Assembly: GCA_017619585.1 (NCBI GenBank)
Contig: JAFZSA010000013.1
Location: forward strand, 52,328-116,327
Length of the DNA stretch: 64,000 bases
Direction: 5' to 3'
Source of the DNA: Bacteroidaceae bacterium
GTDB lineage: Bacteria > Bacteroidota > Bacteroidia > Bacteroidales > Bacteroidaceae
The first letter of the stretch is position 1; each line of letters opens with the position of its first letter. This document shows, one piece after another, positions 41,424-50,626 of this stretch. The translations under genes were made by a program, and so were the position numbers. The notes under the pieces are model-generated. The model made no database searches. It had not been told where the DNA came from and saw only the letters and a list, made by a program, of their open reading frames with translations.

Positions 41424-44213
41424 TTAGTGGGCCTCCAGCCAGTTCCTACCCCACCCTGTGTCGGCTATAAGGGGTACACGCATCTGGCATGCTGCCTGCA
41501 TCTCTTCTACTACAATCTTTTCCAGACGTTCCTTCTCCTCAGGCACAACGGTAAAGCAAAGTTCGTCGTGTACCTGCAGAATCATCTTGGAGCGCAGCTG
41601 CTCTTCCTTCATACGCTGGTAGACGCGAATCATAGCTATCTTTATGATGTCTGCCGCACTTCCCTGGATGGGAGAATTGATGGCGTTACGCTCGGCATTA
41701 CCACGAACGTTGGCGTTGTTGGAGTTGATATCGGGCAGATAGCAGCGACGACGGAAGATAGTCTCTGTATAACCCTTCTCGCGAGCCATAGCAATGCTCT
41801 TGTCCATATATTCCTTTACCCCAGGATAAGTTACGAAGTAACCGTCAATCAGTTCCTTAGCTTCTGTTCTGGAGACATCCATTCGTTCTGCTAAGCCAAA
41901 GGCTGAGATGCCGTAGATGATACCGAAGTTGGCTGTCTTGGCCTTACGACGTTCATCGCTGGAGACTTCCTCTAAGCTCTTGTGGAATATCTTGGCTGCT
42001 GTGGCTGCATGGATATCCTGTCCGGCATTGAAGGCTTCAATGAGGTTCTCGTCACCACTCAGGTGAGCCATGATACGCAACTCAATCTGGCTGTAGTCGG
42101 CACAGAAGAATTCTTGTCCTTCTTCTGGTATGAAGGCTTTTCTGACCTCTTTCCCTTGTTCGTCCCTGACAGGAATATTCTGTAGGTTGGGGTTAGAGGA
42201 AGAGAGACGACCTGTTGTGGTAACAGCCTGATTGAATGAGGTATGTATGTGCCCTGTCTCAGGATTAATCAAAAGGGGTAGGGCATCGATGTATGTATTG
42301 AGCAGTTTCTTTAATCCTCTGTATTCCAAAATCTTACCAACAATGGGGTTCTTGCTCTTCAGACTTATCAGAATCTCTTCCGTAGTAGCATACTGACCTG
42401 TTTTTGTCTTCTTAGGCTTGTTGGTAATCTTCATCTGGTCGAAGAGGATTTCGCCTACCTGCTTAGGACTGGCAATATTGAAGTGTACTCCTGCCAGTTG
42501 GTATATTTCTTCCTCTATACGCTGCATCTCCTGGGAATAGAGCACAGAGGTTTCCTTCAGTCCTTTGGTATCTATGCACACGCCATTGCGCTCCATATAG
42601 GCAAGGACGGGCATCAGGGGCATCTCTATCTGCCAGAAAAGGTCTGTCAGTCCTTCTTTCTCTAATTCAGGAGCAAATAAGTTCTTCAGTCTCAGGGTGA
42701 TATCAGCATCTTCGCATGCATAGGCGCAGACTTCTTCAGGGCTCAGATCAGCCATGGATTTCTGCTTCTTACCTGTTCCTATAAGCTCATCAATATGGAT
42801 GGTCTGATAGTGCAGATAGGCTTCTGCCAGATAATCCATTCCGTGTCGCATCTCGGGGTGGAGTAGGTAATGGGCAATCATGGTGTCGAACATGCGTCCC
42901 TGCAGCTCTATACCGTGATTCAGCAGCACCTGCAGGTCGTACTTCAGGTTCTGTCCTACCTTTATTATATTAGGGTTCTCATAGACAGGGCGGAAACGCT
43001 CTACTGCCTCTTGGTTTCCGAATACGGGAACATACCAGGCCTGCCCCTCTTTAATACTAAAGCTAAGGCCTACCAGACGTGCCTGAATGGGGTCTGTGCT
43101 GGTGGTTTCTGTATCCAGACAGATCTCTTTGGCTGCTTGCAGGGTGGCAACAAGGGCATCTATCTTTTCTGGTGTATCAACCAACTGATAGTCAGCCGTT
43201 TCCTTGCTATAACGAAGCATACCGTTGTCAATGGTTGTTGCCTCTGCGCCTTCTGCCGTTTCACTATCATCACCAAATCCGCTGAACAGGTCGCCTTGGA
43301 TGGCATTTCCTTTCTTTTCTGGTTTGGTAGCAGGAGGTGGAGTAGGGGATGCTATCTTCTTACGCATAAGGGTACGGAACTCCAGCTCCTCGAAGATCTT
43401 CTGCAAAGCCTCCTGATTGGGTTCTTCCACCTTTAGCATTTCCATATCCAGCTGTATGGGTACATCCGTCTTGATGGTCGCCAGCCATTTGCTGGTTTTT
43501 ATCTGTTCTATATTGTTCTCTACTTTTTCCTTTAAGGCGCCCTTCAGCTTGTCTGTATTCTGAATCAGATTCTCTACGCTTCCAAAGTCCTGAATCAGTT
43601 TGGCTGCTGTCTTCTCGCCTACACCAGGGCAACCAGGAATATTGTCGGAAGCATCTCCCATAAGTCCCAACAGGTCAATTACTTGGATAGGGGAGGAGAT
43701 GCCCCATTTCTGGCTAACCTCAGCTGGCCCAAGCACCTCTTCTGCACTCTTTCCGACGGCAGGTCGGTACATCTTGACATGCTCTGTTACCAACTGTCCG
43801 TAGTCCTTATCAGGTGTCATCATATAGGTTTCTATCCCCTGTTGATCTGCCTGATGGGCAAGGGTTCCTATCACATCGTCTGCCTCGTAGCCGGGTTTTT
43901 CCAGAATAGGGATGTTGTATGCCTGAAGCAACCTTTTTATAATAGGTACGGCAAAGCGGATAGCCTCTGGCGTCTCCTCGCGTTGTGCCTTGTATTCAGG
44001 GTAGGCTTCATGTCGGAATGTGCCTCCAGAAGGGTCGAAGGCAACGCCCAGATGTGTGGGTTGCTCCTTCTGTATAACTTCCTCCAGGGTGTTCACAAAG
44101 CCAAGAATGGCCGATGTATTTTCTCCCTTCGAGTTGATTCTGGGGTTCTTCAAAAAGGCATAATATGCCCTGTAAATAAGGGCATAAGCGTCTAAAAGAT
44201 AGAGTTTAGGCAT
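41424..44213 (-). CDS. polA: DNA polymerase I
   Basis: 929 residues with all three domains. The 5'-nuclease (1-290) starts LYLLDAYALIYRAYYAF. The 3'-5' exonuclease around 340-540 keeps the catalytic DTETTSTDP near residue 366, so proofreading is likely. The polymerase domain has motif A DYSQIELRIMAHLSGD, motif B RRKAKTANFGIIYG and motif C QVHDELCF. It repairs DNA and removes RNA primers. A short C-run/G-run repeat precedes the ychF start downstream. Confidence 0.97.
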   Translation of the reverse strand: MPKLYLLDAYALIYRAYYAFLKNPRINSKGENTSAILGFVNTLEEVIQKEQPTHLGVAFDPSGGTFRHEAYPEYKAQREETPEAIRFAVPIIKRLLQAYNIPILEKPGYEADDVIGTLAHQADQQGIETYMMTPDKDYGQLVTEHVKMYRPAVGKSAEEVLGPAEVSQKWGISSPIQVIDLLGLMGDASDNIPGCPGVGEKTAAKLIQDFGSVENLIQNTDKLKGALKEKVENNIEQIKTSKWLATIKTDVPIQLDMEMLKVEEPNQEALQKIFEELEFRTLMRKKIASPTPPPATKPEKKGNAIQGDLFSGFGDDSETAEGAEATTIDNGMLRYSKETADYQLVDTPEKIDALVATLQAAKEICLDTETTSTDPIQARLVGLSFSIKEGQAWYVPVFGNQEAVERFRPVYENPNIIKVGQNLKYDLQVLLNHGIELQGRMFDTMIAHYLLHPEMRHGMDYLAEAYLHYQTIHIDELIGTGKKQKSMADLSPEEVCAYACEDADITLRLKNLFAPELEKEGLTDLFWQIEMPLMPVLAYMERNGVCIDTKGLKETSVLYSQEMQRIEEEIYQLAGVHFNIASPKQVGEILFDQMKITNKPKKTKTGQYATTEEILISLKSKNPIVGKILEYRGLKKLLNTYIDALPLLINPETGHIHTSFNQAVTTTGRLSSSNPNLQNIPVRDEQGKEVRKAFIPEEGQEFFCADYSQIELRIMAHLSGDENLIEAFNAGQDIHAATAAKIFHKSLEEVSSDERRKAKTANFGIIYGISAFGLAERMDVSRTEAKELIDGYFVTYPGVKEYMDKSIAMAREKGYTETIFRRRCYLPDINSNNANVRGNAERNAINSPIQGSAADIIKIAMIRVYQRMKEEQLRSKMILQVHDELCFTVVPEEKERLEKIVVEEMQAACQMRVPLIADTGWGRNWLEAH

Positions 44214-44275
44214 ACATTATTGAATTTTATTCGGTAAAATTATGGAAAAAAAGTGAAATGGTCATCATTTTTATG

Positions 44276-44283
44276 TATTTTTG
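44276..44283 (+). promoter_or_regulatory. -7 box of the polyprenyl synthase gene
   Basis: TATTTTTG, 19 bp before the ATG at 44303. No TTTG at the optimal -33 distance; polA is transcribed divergently from the same spacer. Confidence 0.5.
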
Positions 44284-44302
44284 CAACTCAAAAGTGTATT
44301 AG

Positions 44303-45277
44303 ATGAACTCATTAGAGGCTTTACAAAAACCTGTTGCTGACCTTTTGGAGCAATACAAACAGCAGTTTGTTGCCACGCTCCAGAGCGATAACGCCTTGCT
44401 TCAGCAGGCCTTGGATCACCTGTTGCAGAAGAAGGGAAAGTTGGTCAGACCAACTCTTGTCTTCCTCTCTGCCAGCCTTTTTGGCAAGGTGAACCAGAAG
44501 GTCTATGATGTTGCTTTGGCGCTGGAGTTGCTGCATACAGCCAGTTTGGTGCATGACGATGTGGTAGACGAGAGCGACAGACGCAGGGGACAGGCTTCTG
44601 TAAATGCTTTAATGACGAATCAGATAGCTGTTCTGGTAGGAGATTTCGTACTCAGCAGAGCCCTCCATCATGCTGCTCAGACGGGTGATGCAAAGGTGGT
44701 TGATGTGGTAGCCAATCTTGGCGAGACGTTGGCTGATGGCGAACTGTTGCAGTTGGCCAATCTGGATGCTGACAAGCTGGACGAAGCCTCTTATTATATG
44801 GTTGTCCGTAAGAAAACATCCAGTCTTTTTGCCGTTGCTGCCCAGTTGGGTGTTCTTGTCTCAGGTGGTTCTGAGGAACAGGCCGAGCGTATGCGTCGTT
44901 TTGGTCATCTGGTAGGTACATGCTTCCAGTTGAAGGATGATATCTTTGATTATGATACCAAGACTGATGTTGGTAAGCCTGCAGGAAATGATATGAAGGA
45001 AGGCAAGTTGACCCTTCCTGTCATACATGTCGTTAACAAGACAAATAACGAGGAGATGCTCTCTAAAGCGTTGAAAGTCAGACGTGGAGAGGCTACCAAG
45101 CAGGATATAGAGGAACTGGTTGCGTTCACTATAGAGAATGGCGGTATAGAGTACGCTTACTGGGCTATGAACGAGTTCCGTATGATGGCAGACGGTCTTA
45201 TAGAAGAAAGTAGGGACCCTGCTATTGCAGAATCCCTACACTCGCTTGTCAGCTTTGTTGCTGAGCGTAAGTATTAA
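44303..45277 (+). CDS. trans-polyprenyl diphosphate synthase
   Basis: 324 residues. The first Asp-rich motif LVHDDVVDESDRRRG and the second QLKDDIFDYD, with GKLVRPTL early on, mark an all-trans prenyl chain synthase that makes the side chain of menaquinone. The chain length cannot be read reliably from the sequence. Menaquinone is the electron donor of the fumarate reductase encoded further on. The stop codon overlaps the stop of the convergent OmpA-like gene. Confidence 0.93.
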   Translation: MNSLEALQKPVADLLEQYKQQFVATLQSDNALLQQALDHLLQKKGKLVRPTLVFLSASLFGKVNQKVYDVALALELLHTASLVHDDVVDESDRRRGQASVNALMTNQIAVLVGDFVLSRALHHAAQTGDAKVVDVVANLGETLADGELLQLANLDADKLDEASYYMVVRKKTSSLFAVAAQLGVLVSGGSEEQAERMRRFGHLVGTCFQLKDDIFDYDTKTDVGKPAGNDMKEGKLTLPVIHVVNKTNNEEMLSKALKVRRGEATKQDIEELVAFTIENGGIEYAYWAMNEFRMMADGLIEESRDPAIAESLHSLVSFVAERKY

Positions 45278-46098
45278 TTGTTCTCCAGCATCTTGAAGAG
45301 CTTATCCAACTTGGGAGCCATTATTATCTCCGTACGACGGTTCTTTGACTTTCCTTCTGCTGTCTCATTGTCTGCAACAGGTTTGTATTCGCCTCTTCCA
45401 CAAGGCTGAATCTGCAAAGGACTAACGCCATAGGTCTCTGTCAGGATTCTTACTACACTTGTAGCACGGATAACACTTAAGTCCCAGTTATCCTGATAGA
45501 TAGCAGTCTTGATGGGTACGTTGTCTGTATGTCCTTCAATCATCACTTCTATCTCTGTCTGCTTGTTCAGTACTTCTGCCAGTTTGCCTAATGCCTCCTG
45601 GCCTTGTTGATTCACAATGGCTTTTCCTGATTCAAAGAGTAGCTTGTCGCTCATAGCCACATAGACTTTTCCGCCTTCCTCTCTGACTGTCAGTTCATCG
45701 CTACTGAAACCTTTCAACGCATCCTTGACACTATTCAGCAGATTCTTGACTTTCTGGTTCTGCTCGTTGATGACGTTCTGAAGTTCTACGATTGTACGTT
45801 CACGTTCTGAGAGTGAGGCAATCAGTTTTTTGTTTTCGTCCTGATTGTTGGCCAGCAGCGATTGGTAGTTTCTGATGCTTCCTTTCAGTAGGGTAGTGTC
45901 TCGTAACAGACTGTTGCATCTTTTGTCAAGAGCGGCATAGCTGTCTCTGCTCTGACCCAACAGATCTGCCAGGCTGTCTCTGCTATAAAGAGCAGCCCAT
46001 CTTCCTGCTTCGGCAATTTCATACTTTTTCTTGCTTACCACACATGATGATAGCAGAATGCATCCCAAAACGAGGGGTAAAACTGCAATTTTTCTCAT
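45274..46098 (-). CDS. OmpA-family lipoprotein with coiled coil
   Basis: 274 residues. Lipoprotein signal (VLGCILLSSC), a helical coiled-coil stretch from about 30 to 130, then an OmpA C-terminal domain with IMIEGHTDNVPI-like VMIEGHTDNVPI, NWDLSVIRATSVVRIL and NRRTEIIM for binding peptidoglycan. It tethers the outer membrane to the wall. The convergent overlap with the prenyl synthase is 4 bp. Confidence 0.92.
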   Translation of the reverse strand: MRKIAVLPLVLGCILLSSCVVSKKKYEIAEAGRWAALYSRDSLADLLGQSRDSYAALDKRCNSLLRDTTLLKGSIRNYQSLLANNQDENKKLIASLSERERTIVELQNVINEQNQKVKNLLNSVKDALKGFSSDELTVREEGGKVYVAMSDKLLFESGKAIVNQQGQEALGKLAEVLNKQTEIEVMIEGHTDNVPIKTAIYQDNWDLSVIRATSVVRILTETYGVSPLQIQPCGRGEYKPVADNETAEGKSKNRRTEIIMAPKLDKLFKMLENN

Positions 46099-46252
46099 TT
46101 CTTTCTAGATTAGATAAATTCTTATACAGGATTTATAGCACGCAATCTTTTGAACTACAACGGAATATAGCCGATTTAGGCCTCACGAGAATGAATTCTT
46201 CTCTTCTTCCTTGCCATCTGCACGTGAATTTTGCAATGTCACGATGTCAAAA

Positions 46253-47140
46253 TCAGAAGAATTTCACCTCTTCGCCAACAACTTCACTCAAGAGCAGATT
46301 TGCCAGTCGACTTGTTCCCAGACGAAGGTATTGGTTGGTGAGCCATTTTTCTCCCAGCACCTCTTTTACTATTGTATAATAAACAAGGGCGTCATGAACG
46401 GTGTTCAGACCTCCGGCTGGTTTGAAACCAATCTGGATTCCTGTCTGGTCATAATATTCCTTGATGGCCTGACACATTACATAGGCAGCCTCAGGTGTAG
46501 CAGCTGGTTTCTCCTTACCTGTGCTGGTCTTTATGTAGTCGGCTCCGGCATACATGGCCAGGATGCTGGCCTTCTTGATGTTCTCGGCACTTCCCAGCAG
46601 ACCTGTTTCCAGGATTACCTTCATCTTCTTCTCGCCACAGATGGCCTTTAATTCGCTGATTTCATCGCAAAGTGTCTCGTAATCACCACTCAGGAATTTG
46701 CCAACGCTCATCACGATGTCAATCTCTGTTGCTCCGTCTCTTACTGCTAAGGCCGTCTCAACGGTCTTAACCTCTATGCAGGCCTGAGAAGAGGGGAAGG
46801 AACCGCTCACGCAGGCTACCTCAACGCCTTCAACCTCCAAGCTCTGGCTTACGATGCTGGCAAAGCAGGGATAAACACAGATGGTGGCTACGTGTGGAAG
46901 GTCGGGGTAGGTGTTGTCAAAGTCGTTCACACGCTCTGTGAATTTCAGAACACTCTCCTCGCTGTCTGTGGTCTTCAGGGTGGTCAGTTCCACGCTTCCC
47001 ATCAGGAATTTCTTTACTTCCAGCGTATCGTTCTCAGGTACTTTTTCCTCGATGATTTGGGCAACTTTCTTTGCTACATCGGCATCGTCCAGCTTAGTAT
47101 TGTACTTCGCAAGGGCCTCTTCGTACTTGTTCTGTTCCAT
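46253..47140 (-). CDS. deoC: Deoxyribose-phosphate aldolase
   Basis: 295 residues, with an N-terminal extension as in other Bacteroidetes DeoC. It splits deoxyribose 5-phosphate to glyceraldehyde 3-phosphate and acetaldehyde. The Schiff-base Lys lies in GADYIKTSTGK near residue 203, and EIDIVMSVGKF and FKPAGGLNT supply the other active-site residues. Last gene of the minus-strand run starting at mnmG; 12 bp follow mazG. Confidence 0.96.
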   Translation of the reverse strand: MEQNKYEEALAKYNTKLDDADVAKKVAQIIEEKVPENDTLEVKKFLMGSVELTTLKTTDSEESVLKFTERVNDFDNTYPDLPHVATICVYPCFASIVSQSLEVEGVEVACVSGSFPSSQACIEVKTVETALAVRDGATEIDIVMSVGKFLSGDYETLCDEISELKAICGEKKMKVILETGLLGSAENIKKASILAMYAGADYIKTSTGKEKPAATPEAAYVMCQAIKEYYDQTGIQIGFKPAGGLNTVHDALVYYTIVKEVLGEKWLTNQYLRLGTSRLANLLLSEVVGEEVKFF

Positions 47141-47152
47141 ATTATTTCTCTT

Positions 47153-47482
47153 TTAAATGTCTTTCAGTTTTGGGTTGTTTATATGTCTTTCCTTATCACG
47201 TAAGGTTTTCTTTTCAAAGCTTTTCTGAAGCGCTTCTGTCAGGTCCACGCCCGTCTGGTTGGCCAGGCAGATCAGTACCCATAGGATGTCTGCCATTTCC
47301 TCGCTGGGGTCTTCTTTCTCGCCTTCCTTGAAGGATTGTTCCCCATATTTGCGAGCCATAATGCGAGCCAGTTCACCCACTTCTTCCGTCAGGACGGCCA
47401 TATTGGTCAGCTCGTTGAAATACCTGACGCCATAGGTCTTAATCCACTGATCTACTTTATTTTGCGCTTCACGAATAGTCAT
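47153..47482 (-). CDS. MazG-like nucleotide pyrophosphohydrolase
   Basis: 109 residues with the MazG EExxE...ExxD metal site: LTEEVGELARIMARKY and EEMADILWVLICLAN. It probably hydrolyses non-canonical or damaged dNTPs. Its ATG overlaps the stop of the upstream small membrane gene by 4 bp (ATGA), and deoC follows closely. Confidence 0.93.
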   Translation of the reverse strand: MTIREAQNKVDQWIKTYGVRYFNELTNMAVLTEEVGELARIMARKYGEQSFKEGEKEDPSEEMADILWVLICLANQTGVDLTEALQKSFEKKTLRDKERHINNPKLKDI

Positions 47483-47754
47483 AGTCCTTTCTTCTCAAAT
47501 ATTATCATTGCTAAAATAAGTAATGCAGCCAAAAGTACATGAATGAATACGGAATTAAATCTGTTTTCGTTTTTATACTCTTCCCAATGCCACATTTTAT
47601 AACAATTAAATGGAAATTGAATTATCATTCCTATAAATAAGAATCTGTAGTACATTAGTCTTAAATTGCCCTTTGCCATAAGAAGCCACGCAATTGCTAT
47701 GAGCACGCAAATAATTCCAAGAGTGCTTAAATAAGAAAGAAACTTCTTCAACAT
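47479..47754 (-). CDS. Small membrane protein, 91 aa
   Basis: Three hydrophobic helices with a charged HWEEYKNENRF loop before the last one. Family unknown. It has the same size, topology and Trp-x-E/K loop as the next upstream gene (47797-48048), and both are preceded by the 18-mer shown as duplicated DNA, so the two are probable paralogs. The stop overlaps the mazG start, which places it in the dtd-mazG-deoC transcript. Confidence 0.75.
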   Translation of the reverse strand: MLKKFLSYLSTLGIICVLIAIAWLLMAKGNLRLMYYRFLFIGMIIQFPFNCYKMWHWEEYKNENRFNSVFIHVLLAALLILAMIIFEKKGL

Positions 47755-47756
47755 TA

Positions 47757-48071
47757 ATTCCTTGTTTTTAGTGTGTTACGTATTGTTCTGACTACCTTAA
47801 TTTAGAAGCGTATATACGATGGCGATTATCATTATAATGGTCATAAAAACTGGGTCATTTTTGTAGCTCCATTCTTTTTTGAATTCCTTCCAATGACTCA
47901 AGATGTATATCCATTTGATTAGTAATATTATGCCGAATATGTAGTACAGATATTCGTGATATGGCCATTGGAATAGGATTTTTGCCAAGAAACCTATCAC
48001 AAATATACCTAAGCCTACATTATAAAGAATGTCAATTGCTCTCTTCATTGTTTATTCCTTGTTTTTAGTGT
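47757..48071. repeat. 18-bp direct duplication bracketing a small membrane gene
   Basis: ATTCCTTGTTTTTAGTGT occurs identically at 47757-47774 and 48054-48071. The right copy encodes the last codons of dtd. This is the scar expected when a gene plus the end of dtd is duplicated in tandem. Confidence 0.75.
47797..48048 (-). CDS. Small membrane protein, 83 aa
   Basis: Three hydrophobic helices and the loop SHWKEFKKEWSYKN, resembling the 91-residue neighbour. It begins 3 bp after the dtd stop. Function unknown; co-transcription with dtd and mazG is likely. Confidence 0.75.
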   Translation of the reverse strand: MKRAIDILYNVGLGIFVIGFLAKILFQWPYHEYLYYIFGIILLIKWIYILSHWKEFKKEWSYKNDPVFMTIIMIIAIVYTLLN

Positions 48072-48504
48072 CCATACATATTGTTACAGGGCCGTCGTTT
48101 AGCAGTTCAACCTTCATGTCAGCGCCAAATTCGCCTGTTCCAACGGGCTTGCCAAGGGCCTCTGTAAGCTGCTCAACAAAGCTATTATATAATGGTATAG
48201 CCACCTCGTGACCTGCAGCCCTGATCCAACTGGGACGATTGCCCTTCTTGTAGCTTGCCATCAGGGTAAACTGGCTGACGACAATAATGTCGCCTCCTGT
48301 TTCCAGAATATCCTTGTTCATCACACCATTCTCGTCGTCGAAGACACGCAGCCCCACAATCTTGCGTACCAACCAAGCTATATCTTCTTGTGTATCAGCT
48401 TGTTCTATGCCTAACAGAATGAGAAATCCTGCTCCAATCTGGCTTTTCTTCTGGCCTTCTATGGTTACGCTGGCATGTGAAACTCTTTGTATAACGACTC
48501 TCAT
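48052..48504 (-). CDS. dtd: D-aminoacyl-tRNA deacylase
   Basis: 150 residues. DTD removes D-amino acids or glycine from mischarged tRNA. The start MRVVIQRVSHASVTIEG, the VSQFTL motif, GNRPSW and the LLNDGPVTICMD end match the family; the Gly-cisPro region lies in NDGPVT. Expressed from the spacer that contains four palindromes 120-200 bp upstream. Confidence 0.96.
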   Translation of the reverse strand: MRVVIQRVSHASVTIEGQKKSQIGAGFLILLGIEQADTQEDIAWLVRKIVGLRVFDDENGVMNKDILETGGDIIVVSQFTLMASYKKGNRPSWIRAAGHEVAIPLYNSFVEQLTEALGKPVGTGEFGADMKVELLNDGPVTICMDTKNKE

Positions 48505-48622
48505 ATTTGGTGTTTTGCTTATTGCAAAGGTACTATAATTATTTGATTCTTATCTGTTTTTTGCTTTTTTTATGTTTTTCATGCCCGTCTTAATTCTTTT
48601 TTCATTATGGTATATTTTCTAT

Positions 48623-48700
48623 TTCAGAGTCTGAAACGTGCATTCCAAAGTTTGGAATGTACATTCCAAAGTCTGAAATGGCCATTCCAAACTTTGGAAT
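48623..48700. promoter_or_regulatory. Four palindromes with exact 21-bp spacing
   Basis: Palindrome centres are at 48629 (TTCAGA-G-TCTGAA), 48650 (CATTCCAAA-G-TTTGGAATG), 48671 (TTCCAAAGTCTGAAA, imperfect) and 48692 (ATTCCAAA-C-TTTGGAAT). Each centre is 21 bp from the next, two turns of the helix. They lie between the uvrC stop and the dtd start, both on the minus strand. Confidence 0.8.
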
Positions 48701-48773
48701 AGAGAATTCGTGCTTGAATAAATACTTTTTCTATTACAGAAAACAGAAAAGGCCTCTTGTCCTCCCTGAAATC

Positions 48774-50606
48774 TTAGCCTATAGAATGAAAGTGATTGTA
48801 TATGATTTGTGCTTTAGATGGTCCTATAAGTTCCTCCAAAGCGCTCTTCTCTGTTTCCTTAATACGTTTCACGCTATGAAGCTTCTTCAGGAGCAGTTCC
48901 TTAGTTCTGGGACCTATGCCTTCTATGGTGTCTAACTCACTGGCAATCTGATGCTTACTGCGTTTGTCGCGATGGAATGTAATAGCGTATCTGTGCACCT
49001 CGTCCTGTATCTGTGTCAGCAGTCGGAATAGGGGACTATCAGTCTTTAGTCCTATTACTTGCTGAGGGAATCCGTAAAGCAGTTCGTTGGTCCTGTGCTT
49101 GTCGTCTTTGGCCAATCCTGCAATGGGTATTTGCAGTCCTAATTCGTCTTCTACAACCTTCCTTACCACCTCCATCTGGCCCTTTCCGCCATCAGTAATA
49201 ATCAGGTCGGGTAGGGCGCTTCCTTCCTCTATCATTCGCTTGTATCTGCGCCTTACCACTTCCTGCATGCTGGCATAGTCGTCAGAGCCTTGTACCTCCT
49301 TTATAATGTATTTGCGATAGTCCTGTTTACTGGGCTTGCATTTCTTGAAGACTATACATCCTGCTACAGCATCTGTTCCGCTGATGTTAGAGTTGTCGAA
49401 GCACTCTATCTGCATGGGTAGCGTAGGCAACTGTAAGGCATCCTGTAGCTCTTTCATCAGACAGGTGGATTTCTGCTCCGGATTCAGCTTTTCGGCCTGG
49501 CTGATGCGGTCTTTTTTGTATTGTAGTACGTTCTGCCGGCTAAGGTCTAAAAGCACCTTTTTATCGCCTTTTTGTGGAACAGTTAACTTAAAGCTTTGCG
49601 TGAATTGTTCCACGGGGAACGGAACTATAACTTCCTTACTTTCACTACCATATCTTTGCCTCATTTCAACTATTCCCATAACCAATAGGTCCTGGTCAGT
49701 TTCCTGCATCTTCTTCTCGTATTCAAAGGTAAATGCCTTGTTGATACAGCCATTGGTAACGTGCAGGAAGTTGATGTAGGCTACCTTCTCGTCACTTTCT
49801 ATATTGAAGACGTCTATATTATGCAAGGTATTGCTGACCACCTCGCTGCGGCTCCTGTAGTTCTCCAGCAGCATGTACTTTTTCTTGATAACTTCTGCCT
49901 CTTCAAACCTCAGTTCGCTTGCCAATTGCTTCATTTCTGCCATCATTTGGCGTTGTAAATCGGCTGTATTTCCTTTCAGTATTTCCTTGGCTTCTGCAAT
50001 ATGCTTTAGGTATTCCTCAACGCTCTGACGACCCGTACAAGGCGCTTTACAGTTCTTTATATGATATTCCAGGCATTCCTTGTGTTTTCCCTTCTGAATG
50101 CTTTCTGGAGTAATGATTTCATGGCATCTTCTTAATGGATAGAGGTTTTTAATCAAGTCCAAAAGGGCGTACATCGTTGGAACGTGGCTGTATGGACCAA
50201 AATAGGTGCCAAATTTCTTGTTGATCTTTCTGGTTTGGAAGATACGGGGCAGAAATTCGTTGGTTACAACAATGCTAGGGTAGGTTTTTCCGTCTTTTAG
50301 TAGGATATTATACCTTGGATTCCACTCTTTTATCAGGTTATTTTCCAATAATAGGGCGTCTTCTTCGGTATTTACGACGGTATATTTGATATCTCTGATT
50401 TTACTGACAAGAATAGCTGTTTTTCTATTCTCGTGCTCTTTACTAAAGTAAGAATATACTCTTCTCTTTAGGTTTTTTGCTTTGCCAACGTATATGATTG
50501 TGCCTTTTTCATCGAAGTATTGGTAGCAGCCTGGTTTTTCAGGCATGCTAAGCACAATACTTTTCAGATAGGCTTGAATCTTCTCTTTTTCCGATAAGTT
50601 GGCCAT
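48774..50606 (-). CDS. uvrC: UvrABC excinuclease subunit C
   Basis: 610 residues. The GIY-YIG nuclease (PGCYQYFDEKGTIIYVGKAK) is at the start, the UVR motif around residue 200-235, the RNase H-like nuclease in the middle (ECFDNSNISGTDAVAG, DLIITDGGKGQ, GLAKDDKHR), and a helix-hairpin-helix end. UvrC makes both incisions in nucleotide excision repair. It follows apt by 20 bp in the mnmG-apt-uvrC run. Confidence 0.97.
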   Translation of the reverse strand: MANLSEKEKIQAYLKSIVLSMPEKPGCYQYFDEKGTIIYVGKAKNLKRRVYSYFSKEHENRKTAILVSKIRDIKYTVVNTEEDALLLENNLIKEWNPRYNILLKDGKTYPSIVVTNEFLPRIFQTRKINKKFGTYFGPYSHVPTMYALLDLIKNLYPLRRCHEIITPESIQKGKHKECLEYHIKNCKAPCTGRQSVEEYLKHIAEAKEILKGNTADLQRQMMAEMKQLASELRFEEAEVIKKKYMLLENYRSRSEVVSNTLHNIDVFNIESDEKVAYINFLHVTNGCINKAFTFEYEKKMQETDQDLLVMGIVEMRQRYGSESKEVIVPFPVEQFTQSFKLTVPQKGDKKVLLDLSRQNVLQYKKDRISQAEKLNPEQKSTCLMKELQDALQLPTLPMQIECFDNSNISGTDAVAGCIVFKKCKPSKQDYRKYIIKEVQGSDDYASMQEVVRRRYKRMIEEGSALPDLIITDGGKGQMEVVRKVVEDELGLQIPIAGLAKDDKHRTNELLYGFPQQVIGLKTDSPLFRLLTQIQDEVHRYAITFHRDKRSKHQIASELDTIEGIGPRTKELLLKKLHSVKRIKETEKSALEELIGPSKAQIIYNHFHSIG

Positions 50607-50626
50607 TCTTTTGTTGTTCGTTTTGT

